Numbered from the stretch's first letter, positions 7,524-16,687 are shown. The stretch: DNA of 64,000 nucleotides from Arsenicicoccus bolidensis DSM 15745 (GCF_000426385.1 NZ_AUFG01000008.1:1-64000), one strand, 5' to 3'. The notes: generated by a model not told the origin, from the letters alone. Numbers and translations are program-made.

Positions 7524-7596
7524 CATTGGTCACCAATGACGTTGTGGAACGTTTATATCGGGGTCCCAGACGCCATTGGTGACCAATCGCGTCTGG
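7524..7596. promoter_or_regulatory. Two ATTGGTNACCAAT palindromes between convergent trpG/pabA and pknB
   Basis: CATTGGTCACCAATG (7524-7538) and ATTGGTGACCAAT (7575-7587) are near-identical palindromes 50 bp apart. The second is extended to 15-bp arms (7566-7580 / 7582-7596, one mismatch; CCAGACG…CGTCTGG), which makes it a plausible bidirectional terminator. The first sits beside an AT-rich patch (gtttatat). The related half-site ggttaccaatagcg recurs near 57552. Confidence 0.55.
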
Positions 7597-7628
7597 AGGG
7601 GTGTGAGTGCGGCGCGGCTCGGCGCGGC

Positions 7629-9698
7629 TCAGGGCGTCGGCGGCGTGACCGGGCTCGTGGGGGGCGAGGTCGGCGGGGACGAGGTGGGTTGCGTGGACGG
7701 CGGCGTCGTCTGGGTGGGGCGCGGCCGAGGGGTTGTCGGCGTGGGAGCCGGAGCCGTCGTGGTCACCGTGACCGTCGGGACGGCAGCCGGCACGGCCACC
7801 GTCAGGGTGATCTTGGTGCCGGGTGGCTGCGAGCCCTCGCGGACGTCCTGGTCGAGGACGAGGTCGCGGGTGTCCCGGCTGGGCTCGTCCTTGCGCGCCA
7901 CGCGGAAGCCGGCGTCCGTCAGCGTCTTGGCCGCCGACGTGTAGTCCTGCCCCACGACGTTGGGGACCGCCACCTTGCCGGTCGACACGAAGAGCGCGAC
8001 CGTCGAGCCCACAGGCACGGTCTGCCCGATCGCCGGGTCGGTGCGCACGACCTGACCTGCGGGGATGGTCTTGTCGTCGATCTCGGTGACCTTGCCCGCC
8101 ACGAGGTTGTAGTTGACGAGTCGTTGCTTCGCGGAGGCCACGGTGTACTTGGTGACGTCGGGCACCGCCGTGTCGCTCGGGCCGGTCGAGACCTGCACCG
8201 CGACGGGATACGCGGGGTCCTGCTGGGCGCCCGGCTGGGGGTTCTGCCCGACGACGATGCCCTTGGGCTTGTCGCTCTCCTTGGGCTGGAAGGACCCCTT
8301 GAGCTGGCTGGACTCGAGCAGCGAGCGCGCCGTGCCCTCGGTCTGGTCCATGAGGTTGGGGACCGTCTTGTACTGGATCGGGTCGGGCCGCGTCATCCAG
8401 TAGACGCCGAACCCCGCCAGCCCGATGAGTAGCAGCAGCGCGACGATCCACGCGATCCAGTTGCGGTCGCGCTCCTCGCCGATCGACGGGTAGCTGGACG
8501 TGTGGTGGCCGTCGCGGGGGGGTCCGGCGGCGACGTCGTCGCGCAGCACCGGCTCGGGGCGCTGGCCGGGATCGGGCCGTATGCCGCCCGCCGCCGCAGC
8601 ACCGGCCGCCGCACCGCCGGCGGACCCGCCTGCTCCGCCGCCCGCCAGGGCGCCTCCGGCCAGGTCGCCTCCGGCCAGGGCGCCCGCAGCACCACCGGCC
8701 AGCGCGCCGCCGGCGCCAGCAGCCCCGGCACCGACAGCCGTCGCGGACGTCGCCCCGCCCGGGCGGCCCGCCAGCACGTCGGCCCGGTCGATGCTCTCGG
8801 TGGGGGCGAACAGGGCGGCGGCCGTCGCCTGCGCCGCCGGGCTGAGCGGGCGTCCCGCGCGCGCCGCCTCGAGGTCGTCACGGAACTCGTCGGCGGTCTG
8901 GTAGCGGCGGTCCCGGTCCTTGACCAGCGCGTGCATGATCACCGTGTCGAGCGTGCGGGGGATGCTGTGCTCGTGGCTGGACGGCAGCGAGGGATCCTCG
9001 CCGACGTGCTGGTAGGCGATGGCGAGCGGTGAGTCGCCGACGAACGGCGGCCGCCCCGTCACCAGCTCGAAGAGCAGGCACCCGGCCGAGTAGAGGTCGG
9101 AGCGGCCGTCGACGTCCTGGCCGCGGGCCTGCTCGGGCGAGAGGTATTGCGCGGTGCCGATGACGGCCTGGGTCTGGGTCATGGTGGCGGTCGACTCCCC
9201 GCCCCCGCGGGCGATCCCGAAGTCCATCACCTTGACGTCGCCGTCGTCGGTCAGCATGACGTTGCCGGGCTTGACGTCCCGGTGCACGATGCCGCGCTGG
9301 TGGGAGTAGCCGAGGGCGGACAGCACCCGCATGACGATGCGCATGGCCTCGTCGGCCGAGAAGGCGCCGCGGTCGTGCATGAGCTGGCTGAGGGTGTGCC
9401 CCTGGACCCGCTCCATGACGATGTAGGGGATGACCTCCTGCACGCCGACGCTGTTGGTGACGATGTCCTCGCCGGAGTCGAACACCGCGACGATGTGCGG
9501 GTGGTTGAGGCTGGCGGCGGCCTGCGCCTCGCGGCGGAAGCGTCCCTGGAAGGTCCGGTCGCCGAGCCGGCCGGCGTGGAGCATCTTGATGGCGACCCGG
9601 CGGCCGAGGCGGACGTCGTGCGCCTCGTGGACGGTGGCCATGCCGCCGCGGCCGATCTCCTCGCCGAGCTCGTAGCGGCCGCCGATCAGCCTGCTCAC
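7629..9698 (-). CDS. pknB: PASTA-domain Ser/Thr protein kinase PknB
   Basis: A 689-residue transmembrane kinase that senses cell-wall fragments and controls growth and division. The cytoplasmic kinase domain has the Gly-rich loop 'GEEIGRGGMATVH', Lys38, catalytic Asp141 in 'VHRDVKPGN', Asp159 in 'DFG', and a Thr-rich activation loop ('STATMTQTQ'). A glycine/alanine-repeat linker leads to a membrane helix ('WIAWIVALLLLIGLAGFGVYW'). Three PASTA repeats ('TVPNLMDQ', 'AVPDVTKY', 'AVPNVVGQ') and a Thr/Pro-rich tail follow. The GTG start overlaps the pbpA stop (GTGA); upstream in-frame codons lie inside pbpA and were rejected. The Ala/Gly linker is unusually long and repetitive. Confidence 0.96.
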   Translation of the reverse strand: MSRLIGGRYELGEEIGRGGMATVHEAHDVRLGRRVAIKMLHAGRLGDRTFQGRFRREAQAAASLNHPHIVAVFDSGEDIVTNSVGVQEVIPYIVMERVQGHTLSQLMHDRGAFSADEAMRIVMRVLSALGYSHQRGIVHRDVKPGNVMLTDDGDVKVMDFGIARGGGESTATMTQTQAVIGTAQYLSPEQARGQDVDGRSDLYSAGCLLFELVTGRPPFVGDSPLAIAYQHVGEDPSLPSSHEHSIPRTLDTVIMHALVKDRDRRYQTADEFRDDLEAARAGRPLSPAAQATAAALFAPTESIDRADVLAGRPGGATSATAVGAGAAGAGGALAGGAAGALAGGDLAGGALAGGGAGGSAGGAAAGAAAAGGIRPDPGQRPEPVLRDDVAAGPPRDGHHTSSYPSIGEERDRNWIAWIVALLLLIGLAGFGVYWMTRPDPIQYKTVPNLMDQTEGTARSLLESSQLKGSFQPKESDKPKGIVVGQNPQPGAQQDPAYPVAVQVSTGPSDTAVPDVTKYTVASAKQRLVNYNLVAGKVTEIDDKTIPAGQVVRTDPAIGQTVPVGSTVALFVSTGKVAVPNVVGQDYTSAAKTLTDAGFRVARKDEPSRDTRDLVLDQDVREGSQPPGTKITLTVAVPAAVPTVTVTTTAPAPTPTTPRPRPTQTTPPSTQPTSSPPTSPPTSPVTPPTP

Positions 9699-11164
9699 TT
9701 GCGGATCACCGCCTCCATGACCTGCTTGGCGATGGGGGCGGCGACCTTGTTGCCACCCGTCTCGCGTCCGGCGGACCCACCATCCTCGACGACGACGGCG
9801 ACCGCCACCTGGGGCTGGTCGGCGGCGGCGTTCAGCGGCGCGATGGAGGTGAACCACGCGTGCGGGGCCTTGTCGTTGCCCTGCTGGGCCGTGCCGGTCT
9901 TGCCGCCGACCTCGACGCCCGAGATGCGGGCGTTGGAGCCGGTGCCGTCCTCGACGACGCCGCGCATCATCTGGGCGATCTGGTCGGCGACCTCGGAGGA
10001 CACGGCCTTGGACAGCTGCTCGGGCTTGGTCTCGTCGAGGACGCTGAGGTTGTCGCCGCGCACGGAGGCGATGAGGTGGGGCTTCATGACGACGCCCTTG
10101 TTGGCGATGGCGGCGCTGACCATGGCGACCTGCAGCGGCGTGACCCGCACGTCGTACTGCCCGATCGCGGCCTGGGCGGACTGGGCCTTGTCCATGCCGG
10201 CCGGCACCTTGCTCGGCGTGACCCGCTGGGGGACGCGCAGCTCGTCGCCGAAGCCGAACTTCGACGCCTGCTCGACCAGCGCGTCACCGCCCAGCTTGAT
10301 CCCGATGCCGCCGAACGCCGAGTTGCACGACGTCTCGAGCGCCTGCTGGAGCGTGATCTGGTCGGAGCCGGTGCACAGGCCGTTCTGCCAGTTGGTGAGC
10401 GGCACGGACGACAGCGGGAGCTTGAGCTGCGCGGGCGCCGGGATGCGGGCCTTGCCGTCATACTGCCCGGAGGTCAGGGCCGCGGCCGTGGTCACGAGCT
10501 TGAAGACCGAGCCGGGGGGATAGAGGTCGCCGCCGATGGCGCGGTTGACGAGAGGCTTGGAGCGGTCGGCGTTGAGGGACTTCCAGGCGTCGGTGACGGC
10601 GGAGAAGCGGTGGCTCGACAGCTCGGCGGGGTCGTAGGTCGGGTGGCTGACCATGGCGAGGATCGCGCCGGTGCGCGGGTCGAGGGCGACGACGGCGCCG
10701 CGCTGGTCGCCGAGGGCCTTCTCGGCCGCCTGCTGCACCTCGGGGCGGATCGTCAGCTCGACTGAGGCCCCGGCGGGCTGGCGTCCGCTGACCAGGTCGC
10801 TGATCCGGCGGTAGAAGAGCTTGTCGGAGCTGCCGGACAGCAGCTCGTCCTCGGCGCCCTCGATGCCGCCGCCCGCGCCGTAGGTGAACGAGTAGTAGCC
10901 CGTGACGTGGCTGTAGAGCCGCCCGGAGGGATAGGTGCGCTCCCACCTGAGCTCGTCGTCGGTGGCGACGGACTTGGCGATGGGGGTGCCCCCGACCAGG
11001 ATCTGGCCGCGCTCGCGGTCGTACGACGCGAGCACGCTGCGGCGGTTGTCGCTGCGGTCGCCGAGGGCCTTGGCCTGGAAGAACATGATCGAGGTCGACG
11101 AGATCAGCAGGCTGCAGAACATGATGGCGGCCACGATCGCAAGCCGGCGGATGGGCGGGTTCAC
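9695..11164 (-). CDS. pbpA: Penicillin-binding protein 2 / PbpA, transpeptidase
   Basis: A 489-residue class B penicillin-binding protein cross-linking peptidoglycan. It has an N-terminal signal anchor ('LAIVAAIMFCSLLISSTSIMFF'), a dimerisation domain and a transpeptidase domain with Ser219 and Lys222 in 'PPGSVFKLV', 'SCN' in 'ETSCNSAFG', and 'GGKTGTAQQ'. It forms the synthase pair with RodA, encoded directly upstream, and is overlapped by pknB downstream (both GTGA junctions). In mycobacteria the orthologue is needed for elongation and septation and is linked to PknB signalling. Confidence 0.96.
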   Translation of the reverse strand: MNPPIRRLAIVAAIMFCSLLISSTSIMFFQAKALGDRSDNRRSVLASYDRERGQILVGGTPIAKSVATDDELRWERTYPSGRLYSHVTGYYSFTYGAGGGIEGAEDELLSGSSDKLFYRRISDLVSGRQPAGASVELTIRPEVQQAAEKALGDQRGAVVALDPRTGAILAMVSHPTYDPAELSSHRFSAVTDAWKSLNADRSKPLVNRAIGGDLYPPGSVFKLVTTAAALTSGQYDGKARIPAPAQLKLPLSSVPLTNWQNGLCTGSDQITLQQALETSCNSAFGGIGIKLGGDALVEQASKFGFGDELRVPQRVTPSKVPAGMDKAQSAQAAIGQYDVRVTPLQVAMVSAAIANKGVVMKPHLIASVRGDNLSVLDETKPEQLSKAVSSEVADQIAQMMRGVVEDGTGSNARISGVEVGGKTGTAQQGNDKAPHAWFTSIAPLNAAADQPQVAVAVVVEDGGSAGRETGGNKVAAPIAKQVMEAVIRK

Positions 11165-12531
11165 CGGGTCTTCACCACCTGGGTCGCCTCGTCGGAGCCG
11201 AGCGGCTGGTCGGGGTCGTCGCCGTCGTCGATCGGGCGCCGGGCCTGGTCGCTGATGCGCAGGAGCAGCGCGATGATGCTCCAGTTGGCGATCAGGCTAG
11301 ACCCTCCGGCGGACAGGAACGGCGTGGTCAGACCGGTCAGCGGGATGACGCGGGTGAGGCCCCCGACGATGACGAAGACCTGCAGCGCCATCCCGAACGC
11401 CAGGCCCGCCGCGAGCAGCTTGCCGAAGCCGTCACGCACGCCGATCGCGGTGCGCAGGCCACGCTCGACGAGGATGGCGTATAGCGCGAGGATCGCGAAC
11501 AGCCCGAACAGGCCGAGCTCCTCCGCGAGGCTCGCGACGATGTAGTCGGACTTGGCGAACGGTGTGATCTCGGGGTGGCCCTGGCCGAGACCGGTGCCGA
11601 GGAGCCCGCCGGACGCCATACCCATGATGCCCATCCCCACCTGCGACAGCCCCTTGTAGAAGGGGTCCATCCACAGGTCGACGCGCGTCTGCACGTGGCT
11701 GAACAGCAGCCACGCGACGTAGGCGCCGCCGCAGAACATCGTCAGGCCTAGCGCGATCCAGGACACGCGCTCGGTCGCGACGTAGAGCATGGCGACGAAC
11801 AGGCCGAAGAACAGCAGGGAGGACCCGAGGTCCTTCTCGAAGACGAGGATGCACAGGCTGAACGCCCACGCCACGAGGATCGGCCCGAGGTCGCGGGCGC
11901 GCGGCAGCGGGAAGCCGAGCACCCGCCGGCCGACGAGCGAGAGCACGTCCCGCGTCTGGACGAGGTAGCCGGCGAAGAAGATCGCGAGGACGATCTTGGC
12001 GATCTCGCCGGGCTGCAGGCCGAACGGCCCGATGCGGATCCAGATGCGGGAGCCGTACTGCGCGTCGCCGATCACGGGCAGCAGCGGCAGGAGCAGCAGG
12101 ATCACGCCCGCGGCCATGAAGGTGTAGGTGTAGCGCCGCAGCCGGCGATGGTCGCGCAGCCACAGCAGCAGCGCGATCGCCGCCACCACCGACACGGCGC
12201 TCCACAGCAGCTGGCGCGGTGCGAGGACGCCCTCCTGGGTGCCCTCGAGGTCGATGCGGTGGATCATCACCAGCCCGAGCCCGTTGAGCAGCAGCGCGAT
12301 CGGCAGGAGCAGCGGGTCGGCATAGCTCGCCCGCCAGCGCAGCGCGAGGTGGAAGGCGACGCCGATCCCGAGCAGGCCGGCACCGTTGGTCACCATGTCG
12401 GTGGGCAGGCGGCCCTGGGTCTGCAGGCCGACGTTGGCATAGGCGAGCATCACGAGCGCGACGGCGAGCAGGGTGAGCAGCAGCTCGACGTTGCGACCGG
12501 TCCGAGGGCGGTATGACGAGACGGTGGTCAC
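11161..12531 (-). CDS. rodA: SEDS-family peptidoglycan glycosyltransferase RodA/FtsW
   Basis: A 456-residue polytopic membrane protein that polymerises lipid II with its partner PbpA. The SEDS signature is clear: 'RIWIRIGPFGLQPGEIAKIVL', 'VFEKDLGSSLLFFGLF', 'KSDYIVASLAEELGLFG' and 'GLTTPFLSAGGSSLIANW'. The start is taken as the GTG that overlaps the pstP stop (GTGA), giving 'VTTVSSYRPRTGRN'; a longer frame runs through pstP and is artefactual. The C-terminal acidic tail ('PIDDGDDPDQPLGSDEATQ') is probably cytoplasmic and could be a phosphorylation target. Confidence 0.95.
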   Translation of the reverse strand: MTTVSSYRPRTGRNVELLLTLLAVALVMLAYANVGLQTQGRLPTDMVTNGAGLLGIGVAFHLALRWRASYADPLLLPIALLLNGLGLVMIHRIDLEGTQEGVLAPRQLLWSAVSVVAAIALLLWLRDHRRLRRYTYTFMAAGVILLLLPLLPVIGDAQYGSRIWIRIGPFGLQPGEIAKIVLAIFFAGYLVQTRDVLSLVGRRVLGFPLPRARDLGPILVAWAFSLCILVFEKDLGSSLLFFGLFVAMLYVATERVSWIALGLTMFCGGAYVAWLLFSHVQTRVDLWMDPFYKGLSQVGMGIMGMASGGLLGTGLGQGHPEITPFAKSDYIVASLAEELGLFGLFAILALYAILVERGLRTAIGVRDGFGKLLAAGLAFGMALQVFVIVGGLTRVIPLTGLTTPFLSAGGSSLIANWSIIALLLRISDQARRPIDDGDDPDQPLGSDEATQVVKTR

Positions 12532-13913
12532 GGGGTCACCGCCGTGCTGGAGGCGCTGGTCGCCGCAGGCGGCGAGGCTGGGGTCGTGGCCGGCGTCGCG
12601 GCAGGCGTCGTGGTGGTGGTCACGGAGGGGCTCGCGCCGCCGGACGGCGTCGGCGCGGCACCCGGCCCACCGCACGGTCGGCCCTGGGCCTTGGCGGACG
12701 CGCAGGCCGTTGCCTGGGTCCGCAGGTCGGCGACCACCGCCCGGGCGGCCTCCAGGCTGCCGGCCGTGACGCCGTCGGTGACCCGCGTGCGATAGAAGTC
12801 GGGCAGGTCGGCGACGGGGATGTCGGTGCGCTCGGTCGTGCTGGACAGCGAGACCGGGCCGACCGTCTGGTCCAGGCCCCGATAGATGGTGACGCGGTCG
12901 TCCTGGGTGCCCACGTAGTACTGCTGCTGGGTCCAGCGCCAGCCGGCGTAGGCGAGGCCGGCGAGCACGACCAGGGTCAGGACGACGGCGGCGACGACCT
13001 TGGCGAGGCGGGACCATCGCGACACGCCGCCCTCCTCGGCCAGGGTGACCTGCGGCTCGGCGGTGGCGCCGCTCGCGGAGCGCGTCAGGGCGGCGGCGCG
13101 GGCGGCGGGGGTGTCGGGGATGGCGCGGGGCATCTGCCGCGCGGCGGCGGCCCCCACGACCTGCGGGCGCGTGGACGGGCCCTCCCCGTCGGACAGTCGG
13201 ACGACGTCGGCGACGATAGCGGTGATGTTGTCCTGACCTCCGGAGCGCAGGGCGAGGTCGACGAGCCGGTCGGCGGCGCGGCCGGGGTCGGGCACGGTGG
13301 CGAGGATCTCGGCGATGGTGTCGTGCGCGACGAACCCGCTCACCCCGTCCGAGCAGACGAGGTAGCGGTCGCCGTGGCGCAGCTCGCGCCAGGACACGTC
13401 CGGCTCGTCGCCCGGCTGCCCGGTCAGCACGCGCGTCACCATCGACCGCTGCGGGTGGTGCTCGGCCTCGTCGGCCGAGATGCGCCCGTCGTCGACCAGC
13501 GTCTGCACATAGGTGTGGTCGTGCGTGAGCTGGGTCAGCTCCTCCCCGCGCAGCAGGTAGGCCCGCGAGTCGCCGATGTGCGCCAGCGCCAGCTTGTTGT
13601 CGGTGCGCAGCAGCGCCGTGACGGTCGTCCCCATGCCGTGCAGCTCGGGCTGCTCCTGCGCGACATCGTGCAGCTCGGCATTGGCGCTCGCGATGGCGTC
13701 CTCGAGGTGCTGCAGGGCCCGCGACCCGTGGGTGTCGTCGTCCAGGTGCACCATGGCGCCGATCGCCGTGGAGCTCGCCACGTCACCGCCCGCGTGGCCC
13801 CCCATGCCGTCGGCCACGGCGAGCAGGTGGGGGCCGGCATACCCGCTGTCCTGGTTGCTGTCCCGGACCAGGCCGACGTGGGATCGTGCGGCATAGCGCA
13901 CGGCCATGGGCAT
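12528..13913 (-). CDS. pstP: PP2C-type Ser/Thr phosphatase PstP
   Basis: A 461-residue membrane phosphatase opposing PknB. The PP2C domain (about 1-235) has 'VRDSNQDSGY', 'LLAVADGMGGHAGGDVAS', 'IGDSRAYLL', 'LVCSDGVSGFV' and 'GGQDNITAIVAD', which carry the metal-binding aspartates. A membrane helix ('VVAAVVLTLVVLAGLAYAGW') precedes a short extracellular domain and an Ala/Thr/Pro-rich tail. The start is 'MPMAV' at 13913; the second ATG at 13907 is possible. It lies 3 bp after fhaB and overlaps rodA. Confidence 0.95.
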   Translation of the reverse strand: MPMAVRYAARSHVGLVRDSNQDSGYAGPHLLAVADGMGGHAGGDVASSTAIGAMVHLDDDTHGSRALQHLEDAIASANAELHDVAQEQPELHGMGTTVTALLRTDNKLALAHIGDSRAYLLRGEELTQLTHDHTYVQTLVDDGRISADEAEHHPQRSMVTRVLTGQPGDEPDVSWRELRHGDRYLVCSDGVSGFVAHDTIAEILATVPDPGRAADRLVDLALRSGGQDNITAIVADVVRLSDGEGPSTRPQVVGAAAARQMPRAIPDTPAARAAALTRSASGATAEPQVTLAEEGGVSRWSRLAKVVAAVVLTLVVLAGLAYAGWRWTQQQYYVGTQDDRVTIYRGLDQTVGPVSLSSTTERTDIPVADLPDFYRTRVTDGVTAGSLEAARAVVADLRTQATACASAKAQGRPCGGPGAAPTPSGGASPSVTTTTTPAATPATTPASPPAATSASSTAVTP

Positions 13914-13916
13914 GGG

Positions 13917-14369
13917 CTACTTCCTCAGCTCGAGGACGGTGCGACCGATCCGCAGCTGGCTGCCGACCCCGACCGGCGTGATGTCGGTGAGCCGCTCCTC
14001 GCCGAGATAGGTGCCGTTGGTGGAGCGCAGGTCCTCGACCTTCCACCCCTGGTCGTCGCGGTAGACGCGGCAGTGGCGCCCGCTCGCGAAGTCGTCGTCG
14101 AGGATCAGCGCGCACTCCGGGTTGCGACCGACGAGCACGCCGGACTCCTTGAGGTTGATCGTCGTGCCGCGCAGACCACCCTCGGTGACCACGATGCGGG
14201 TCGGCTCGTTGGACCGGCGCCGTGGTGCCACCGCCGGACGACGCCCGGCGCGGGGAGAGACGCGCGTGCCGTAGAGGTCGCGACGCAGCACGCCCGCCAG
14301 GCTGAACACGAAGAACCACAGCCCGACCAGCAGGCCCAGCCGGATGATCGTGAGGGTCAGCTCGCTCAT
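13917..14369 (-). CDS. fhaB: FHA-domain protein FhaB (FipA-like)
   Basis: A 150-residue protein with an N-terminal membrane helix ('LTIIRLGLLVGLWFFVFSLAG') and a C-terminal FHA domain that binds phosphothreonine. The FHA core is 'GVLVGRNPECALILDDDFASGRHC' and 'VEDLRSTNGTYL'. In mycobacteria the orthologue is a PknB substrate that links FtsZ/FtsQ to the division machinery. It is the second gene of the fhaA-fhaB-pstP-rodA-pbpA-pknB operon, one base after fhaA. Confidence 0.94.
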   Translation of the reverse strand: MSELTLTIIRLGLLVGLWFFVFSLAGVLRRDLYGTRVSPRAGRRPAVAPRRRSNEPTRIVVTEGGLRGTTINLKESGVLVGRNPECALILDDDFASGRHCRVYRDDQGWKVEDLRSTNGTYLGEERLTDITPVGVGSQLRIGRTVLELRK

Positions 14370-14370
14370 G

Positions 14371-15468
14371 TCATCCCCGGCCCAGGCGGAAGGCGAAGGA
14401 CGTCCGCCCCACGGTCACGCGATCGCCGTCGGCCAGGCGCTGGCTCGTGATCCGGTGGCCCTCGACGAACGTGCCGTTGGTGCTGCCGAGGTCGCGGATC
14501 GAGCCGACGAGGTGCGGGCCGTCGTGGGTGATGCGGATCTCGGCGTGCTGCCGCGAGATGCCCGGGTCATCGAGCACGATGTCGGCCACCCCGTCCCGCC
14601 CGACGACCGTGATCGCCCCCAGCAGCGGGTAGCGGTCACCGTCGATGTCCAGCCACGGCCGGCGGGTCGGGTCTGGGCGGCGAGGCTCGGGCGCGGGGCG
14701 GGCGGGCTGCTGCGGGCGAGTGGCCTGCAGGTCGTCGTAGTCGTCCTTGTAGGCGCCGAGGTCGTCGCGGTAGCCGATGTCGTCCCGGCCGTAGCGGTCC
14801 CCCGCGTCACGGTGGTCTCGGCGCTCTCGGTGGTCGCGGTCGCTGCGGTCGTCGTGCTCGAGCGGCCGGAAGGTGCTCGCCGCCGCTGCCGCTCCCGCCC
14901 CGGCTGCCGCGCCGCCCAGGCCTTGGCCGACGCCGCCGGAGACGCCCCCGGGGATGGCGGCCGAGCCCGGGCCGTATGCCGGCGCCCCGCCGCCTCGCGG
15001 GTCGGCGTCCTCGCGGCGGCGGTCGGCATACCCGCTCTCGACAGGACCCGGGGCGGGTCGGCGCGCGGGCCGCCGCTCGGCCGACACGGCCCACGGGTCC
15101 TTGGCGCTCGCCGGGCGCAGCTTGAAGACGCCGGTCTCGAGCTCGGCGTCCTCGCTGAGGATCACCCGCAGCGGCCCCGCCGGGCGGTAGCGCTGGCTGT
15201 CGGCGTGGTCCTCGGCGGCGGCGACGAGCTCGTCCGTCAGGCCGTCGGAGTACTGGCTGAGCTGGTCGTAGTCGCTCGGGCTGAGCGCGATCGTGTAGAG
15301 GTTGGGCACGATCGTGCGCCCCTGGCCCACCACCGCCGCCTTGTCGTCCATCGCCGTGCGGATCGCGCTCGCGATCTCCACCGGCTGCACGCTCGACTTG
15401 AACGCCTTGGCGAAGGCGCCGTTGACCATGGACGAGAGCTTGCTCTCGAGATTGTCGAACAGTCCCAC
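14371..15468 (-). CDS. fhaA: DUF3662/FHA-domain protein FhaA
   Basis: A 365-residue cytoplasmic protein. It has an N-terminal DUF3662 domain ('MGLFDNLESKLSSMVNGAF', 'RTIVPNLYTIALSPSDYDQL'). A central low-complexity linker follows, first Ala/Gly-rich and then strongly charged ('DHRERRDHRDAGDRYGRDD'). The C-terminal FHA domain contains 'VVGRDGVADIVLDDPGISRQH' and 'DLGSTNGTFVEGHRI'. In mycobacteria FhaA binds phosphorylated MviN (MurJ) and is a PknB target. It is the first gene of the operon, so the promoter should lie in the 170 bp before tRNA-Leu. Confidence 0.95.
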   Translation of the reverse strand: MGLFDNLESKLSSMVNGAFAKAFKSSVQPVEIASAIRTAMDDKAAVVGQGRTIVPNLYTIALSPSDYDQLSQYSDGLTDELVAAAEDHADSQRYRPAGPLRVILSEDAELETGVFKLRPASAKDPWAVSAERRPARRPAPGPVESGYADRRREDADPRGGGAPAYGPGSAAIPGGVSGGVGQGLGGAAAGAGAAAAASTFRPLEHDDRSDRDHRERRDHRDAGDRYGRDDIGYRDDLGAYKDDYDDLQATRPQQPARPAPEPRRPDPTRRPWLDIDGDRYPLLGAITVVGRDGVADIVLDDPGISRQHAEIRITHDGPHLVGSIRDLGSTNGTFVEGHRITSQRLADGDRVTVGRTSFAFRLGRG

Positions 15469-15641
15469 CGGCGCTCCTCCCTCTGCGACCTACGGCGACA
15501 CACGGACTCGTCTGGCATCGTAACGGCGGCGTCTGTCCGGCCGGTGGAGGCTGCCCTGGCGCGGGGTCTCGGTTTGGTGACTGGCGCGGGCATAGGGCAA
15601 GATGGGGCGTCGCACGTGATCCCCGGATCGCGCGCAGCCAC

Positions 15642-15727
15642 GGGCAAGTGGCGGAATGGCAGACGCGCTGGCTTCAGGTGCCAGTGTCCGCAAGGACGTG
15701 GGGGTTCAAGTCCCCCCTTGCCCACCA
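15642..15727 (+). tRNA. tRNA-Leu (anticodon CAG)
   Basis: An 86-nt class II tRNA. The acceptor arms GGGCAAG (15642-15648) and CTTGCCC (15717-15723) pair fully and an encoded ACCA follows. The anticodon loop TTCAGGT, flanked by TGGC/GCCA, gives anticodon CAG. A long variable arm (TGTCCGCAAGGACG) and the T loop GGTTCAAGTCC are present. tRNA-Leu also sits beyond fhaA in mycobacteria. Foreign-looking genes begin right after it. Confidence 0.96.
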
Positions 15728-15760
15728 GGGGTATTTCACGCAAGTGAGCCCAACTGCTTC

Positions 15761-15802
15761 ACGAAACTCCCGACCAGAGATCATCTGGCCGGGAGTTTTC
15801 GT
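15761..15802 (+). terminator. Intrinsic terminator after tRNA-Leu
   Basis: acgaaactcccgaccaga (15761-15778) pairs with tctggccgggagttttcgt (15784-15802), with loop gatca and only small bulges. TTTTC falls inside the descending arm, so it resembles a Rho-independent terminator for the tRNA. Confidence 0.85.
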
Positions 15803-15860
15803 GTTCTCGGGCCTGTTTGTCCTCAGGGCTGCCTCCAGAGCGGGCCCACCGGTCGGGCTC

Positions 15861-16466
15861 TCAGGTCGGAGGCATGTAGAAGCCCCTGCCGGCGCGGGGC
15901 ATCACCTTGCCTTGGACGTCCTCGGTGAAGTTGCCGCCGATGCGGCGGACAGCCTCCACGTTGATGCTGAGCAGAACCTCGGACGGCCTGGCGCCCTGTG
16001 GACGCGCGAGCAGCTGATTCGTCATCATGGCCCTGCTCATGGCGACGCCGAACGGGTCCAGGAACGTTACTACGGGGTCGTTGCCGACCAGGCGCCACGC
16101 CTGAGGTAGGCGATCCTCGACGTCGCCCTTCAGGACGGTGACACCGAGTCCGTGCGCCCGGAAGTGTGCCGTGTTCACCTCCAGCGCACTTGCTATCGCG
16201 GGGTTGCGCTCGATGAAGATGCTGTTGATGGTTTGCGTCTTGGCCAGTGACCGTGCTGTCTTGAGCATGACCAGCGGTGATCCTTCTGGATGCGAGGCTT
16301 CGGGGTTGTCTGACTCGTGGGCACCCGCACCTGCATGGCCGTCGATCACCCAGACGGGGGGAGGCCCCACGGCGCTCGCGAATACGCGCGTGTACTCGCT
16401 CAGCACCGCGTGTTTGAGGACCGCAGCGGGCTGCTTCTGCTGGAAGAACGACTCATGCTGGGTCAC
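15861..16466 (-). CDS. tcmP: Three-Cys-motif partner protein TcmP, apparently C-terminally shortened
   Basis: A 201-residue protein with the TcmP pattern: 'KHAVLSEYTRVF', 'VWVIDGHAGAGAHESD' (methyltransferase-like nucleotide-binding motif), 'GSPLVMLKTA', 'NSIFIERNP', 'VLKGDVEDRL' and 'VVTFLDPFGVAMS'. Other members I know of are longer, so the C-terminal part is probably missing at the tRNA border. TcmP normally accompanies a phage Gp37/Gp68-like three-Cys-motif protein; no such gene is seen here, so this is an orphan. Its biochemical role is not established, and these genes tend to be carried by mobile and defence islands. Confidence 0.75.
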   Translation of the reverse strand: MTQHESFFQQKQPAAVLKHAVLSEYTRVFASAVGPPPVWVIDGHAGAGAHESDNPEASHPEGSPLVMLKTARSLAKTQTINSIFIERNPAIASALEVNTAHFRAHGLGVTVLKGDVEDRLPQAWRLVGNDPVVTFLDPFGVAMSRAMMTNQLLARPQGARPSEVLLSINVEAVRRIGGNFTEDVQGKVMPRAGRGFYMPPT

Positions 16467-16687
16467 TGCGCTGTCCTCTGCGCTCTGGTCCGCTGGTGTT
16501 CACGCCCGGCGTCAGCCTGTCGCGTAGTCGACATGGCAGCCCCGCCCGTGGGTGTCAGCAACATCGTGGCATGACCGATGTCCGACTGGGCTTCCGTTTC
16601 AGGTTTGAGCGTCAATGAGAGCCCCGTTGGGCTTCGCCAAGAACCTTCAGTGCGCCTTCTGTCGGTACTGTCTGGCTGAATAGGAGC

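Noticed and set aside
12532-13017. In-frame 5' extension of rodA
   Set aside because: The extension lies within pstP; the GTG at 12531 overlapping the pstP stop matches the GTGA junctions of the rest of the operon.
12513-14450. A 645-codon plus-strand open frame
   Set aside because: It is antisense to pstP, fhaB and part of fhaA, all of which are clearly real; no ribosome site and no recognisable domain.
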